From Pyropia haitanensis (taxonomy: Eukaryota > Rhodophyta > Bangiophyceae > Bangiales > Bangiaceae): 64,000 nt of DNA. The stretch is taken from contig SDUX01000156.1 in NCBI GenBank assembly GCA_008729055.1, positions 56,481 to 120,480 on the forward strand, read 5' to 3'. The translations under genes and the position numbers were made by a program. Below the pieces are notes generated by a model. The model worked only from the letters and a program-made list of their open reading frames with translations, was not told where the DNA came from and ran no database searches. Shown piece by piece: positions 62,294-64,000 of the stretch (within the stretch, counting starts at the first letter, position 1; every line of letters begins with the position of its first letter).

Positions 62294-64000
62294 GCGGTCG
62301 GTCGCGTGAGCCCGGCGCGGCCGACCTTCCCCCTGACCGCGGCAAACCCCAACCAACACCTCGGTGTTGGACGTCGATCCTCAATAAGGCGTACCGTCAC
62401 TACACGGTTCCCCTGTGTCTGGGGCCTGCCCCAGAACACATGCGTGCGATGCGGCCCACGCTGGATACAGGGGCGGGTCTCAACCTCATTCGGGTTGACC
62501 AACTTCCGGCGAACTGGACCTCGTTCGCGTCCAAGAATCGACGGACGCCCAAGGTGGTTGACGCCAGTGGCAACCCCTTTCCCATCCTGGCGGCGATCAA
62601 CATCATCGTCGACTCCGGGCACGTTAAGATGGTCTCAACGTTCCACGTCGTCAAAGAGCTGGCCGTCCCGGCCATCTTGGGTACCCGGTTCATCAACCAG
62701 CACGTGGAGGCTATTTACCCACGTCTCAACAAGGTGTACTGGACCGACCCCAGTTCACCTGTCTCGGTTTGCATGCCCATCTTGGACACGCACTGCATTC
62801 AACGGCAACAGGGCAAGGTCCGTCTGGCTAAGCGGACGACCTTGCCGCCGTTCACCGAAGTGTTCGCGGCAGCCAACAGCGACATCACCGGGTTGATCCA
62901 TGTGACCACCAACTCAAGATTGCACCAAGGTCACCAAGTCATCTTGGCGAATGGGGTCGCCTGCACCTTGCCTGCCGTGCCCTTCCAGGTACGATTGTGC
63001 AACGTCGGCGCGACAACCAGGTACCTCAAGAAAGGTACCGTCCTCGGGTCAGCGGAAATGTACGAGGGGCCAGTCATCGCCACGGTCGATGAGAAGCCCC
63101 AACCTCCGCAAGATAAGCCCGCACCGTCGGTTGACTCAGTCGACCTCGCGGACGCTCCGAAGCACCTCCACAAGCGTATCCGGAGGATGCTCGAGCAGCA
63201 TCAGGTCATGTGGAGCGGCAAGCTGGGGACGATCCACGCCACCGTTCATCGGATTGAAACCGATGACAAGGTCATCCCGATCCACCAGGCCCCCTACCGG
63301 ACGGGTCTGCGCAAGAGGGAGATCATCACGGACTGCATCAACGCCATGCTCAAGCAAGAAGTGATACGGCCAAGCCACAGCGACTGGTCAAGCCCAGTCG
63401 TGGTCGTGCCTAAGAAGAACGGCAAGCCGAGGTTCTGCATCGACTACCGACGGCTCAACGCCGTCACCAAAAAGGATACCTATCCCATTCCTAGGATGGA
63501 TGATTGCCTCGACTCGTTGGGCGAGGCGCAGTTCTTCTCGACACTTGATTGCACAGCCGGTTACTGGCAAGTGCCACTCCGAAGGGAGGACCAAGAGAAG
63601 ACCGCCTTCGCATGTCACGACGGACTCTTCGAATGGGTCGTCATGCCGTTCGGGCTGACGAATGCCCCGGCAACGTTCCAGCGAGCCCTGGACATCATCT
63701 TGTCTGGCCTCAAGTGGCAGATATGTCTTGTTTACCTTGACGACGTCATCGTGTTCTCCAAGTCCGCCGAGGAACACGTCCGCCACCTGGACGTAGTCTT
63801 GACACGCCTACGTAAAGCAGGCGTCACACTCAACCTTGAGAAGTGTGCCTTCTTCAAGAAAGAAGTCGAGTACCTCGGTCACTTGGTCTGCCCCGGCCAA
63901 CTCAAGGTGCACAACAAGAACACCGAGGCCCTCAAACGGGCCACCTTCCCCAAGACGAAGACCCATATGAAGAGCTTCCTCGGCGCCTGCAACGTCTACC
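62290..64000 (+). CDS. pol: Pol polyprotein of the second gypsy element (partial, runs off the window)
   Basis: Open in the -1 frame relative to gag, about 570 codons to the window end with no stop. Protease: LDTGAGLNLIRVDQLP (near 62461, canonical DTG) with VPAILGTRFINQ as the second loop. Reverse transcriptase: PIHQAPYRTG, VVVVPKKNGKPRFCIDYRRLN (near 63400-63460), [22 protein letters not shown] (near 63650) and VYLDDVIVFS (near 63730). The thumb and connection begin (FFKKEVEYLGHLVC). RNase H and integrase would lie beyond 64000. Two valid ATGs exist only inside the frame (for example near 62440), so frameshift entry is likely. No disruption is seen. Confidence 0.9.
   Translation, partial: MSGRSREPGAADLPPDRGKPQPTPRCWTSILNKAYRHYTVPLCLGPAPEHMRAMRPTLDTGAGLNLIRVDQLPANWTSFASKNRRTPKVVDASGNPFPILAAINIIVDSGHVKMVSTFHVVKELAVPAILGTRFINQHVEAIYPRLNKVYWTDPSSPVSVCMPILDTHCIQRQQGKVRLAKRTTLPPFTEVFAAANSDITGLIHVTTNSRLHQGHQVILANGVACTLPAVPFQVRLCNVGATTRYLKKGTVLGSAEMYEGPVIATVDEKPQPPQDKPAPSVDSVDLADAPKHLHKRIRRMLEQHQVMWSGKLGTIHATVHRIETDDKVIPIHQAPYRTGLRKREIITDCINAMLKQEVIRPSHSDWSSPVVVVPKKNGKPRFCIDYRRLNAVTKKDTYPIPRMDDCLDSLGEAQFFSTLDCTAGYWQVPLRREDQEKTAFACHDGLFEWVVMPFGLTNAPATFQRALDIILSGLKWQICLVYLDDVIVFSKSAEEHVRHLDVVLTRLRKAGVTLNLEKCAFFKKEVEYLGHLVCPGQLKVHNKNTEALKRATFPKTKTHMKSFLGACNVY

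Larger units (their letters stand above)
59573..64000 (+). mobile_element. Second Ty3/gypsy retrotransposon, 5' part only
   Basis: Structured leader or LTR, gag (60482-62293) and the beginning of pol (protease and reverse transcriptase) continuing past the window end. Its gag and pol are clearly different in sequence from those of the first element, so it is a distinct family. The left boundary is approximate and the LTR could not be delimited. Same orientation as the chromovirus. Confidence 0.85.

Noticed and set aside
1..64000. CRISPR array, rRNA or tRNA genes
   Set aside because: No regularly spaced identical short repeats with unique spacers, no rRNA-like sequence, and no cloverleaf with a GGTTCGA-type T arm in a plausible context were seen.

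Overview
The window looks like nuclear DNA of a GC-rich eukaryote. It has long Ala/Gly/Pro-rich reading frames, few but clear introns, zinc-knuckle and chromodomain retrotransposons, and long stretches of G/C-biased low-complexity sequence. A multicellular red alga of the Porphyra/Pyropia (Bangiales) type is my best guess, from base composition, gene-poor layout, homopolymer-rich GC DNA and the mix of KDZ, Fanzor and gypsy elements. This is inference; another GC-rich alga or protist is possible. Most long open frames are by-products of the base composition (few TA dinucleotides) and are not annotated.

Layout. 0-10 kb: a KDZ-type DDE transposase gene (2084-3544, minus) and a large Ala/Lys-rich repetitive, probably nuclear protein (4436-8746, minus), with clusters of a CGTGCCGAC motif around them. 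10.4-27.1 kb: no convincing gene. A T-depleted arm (10.4-13.7 kb) and an A-depleted arm (17.1-27.1 kb, including an ~8.5 kb array of a degenerate ~54-bp repeat) face each other across a GC-rich centre, as expected for divergent transcription. 27.9-32.3 kb (minus): a two-exon gene for a membrane-anchored protein with malectin, acidic linker, PA14-like, IPT/TIG and sorbosone-dehydrogenase-like domains. 34.8-37.0 kb (minus): an Ala-rich putative membrane protein. 39.2-40.8 kb (minus): an elongin-A-like gene split between two frames across G homopolymers.

41.3-46.0 kb (minus) is the most interesting locus: a Fanzor (eukaryotic TnpB-like, OMEGA-type RNA-guided nuclease). It has RuvC motifs, a DEFNTS/CPSC zinc-finger motif and an NRD motif, broken by one in-frame amber codon. 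A CCHC zinc-knuckle ORF lies directly upstream and may be its 5' exon. Just past the stop codon is a stem-rich stretch where a guide (omega) RNA would be expected.

47.8-50.4 kb: inverted and direct repeats plus a 67-bp minisatellite, probably a non-autonomous element. 50998-58366: a complete, very young Ty3/gypsy chromovirus (863/862-bp LTRs, CCCGC target-site duplication, extra zinc-finger ORF, gag, a -1 slippery site, pol with chromodomain). It sits in the pyrimidine tract of a putative intron; beyond it are exon-like fragments resembling an SF1 (IGHMBP2/SMUBP2-type) helicase. 59.6-64.0 kb: the 5' part of a second, different Ty3/gypsy element (hairpin-rich leader, gag, GGGAAAC slippery site, pol running off the window).

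Start codons were chosen as the first suitable ATG; several longer frames begin only at GTG or TTG.
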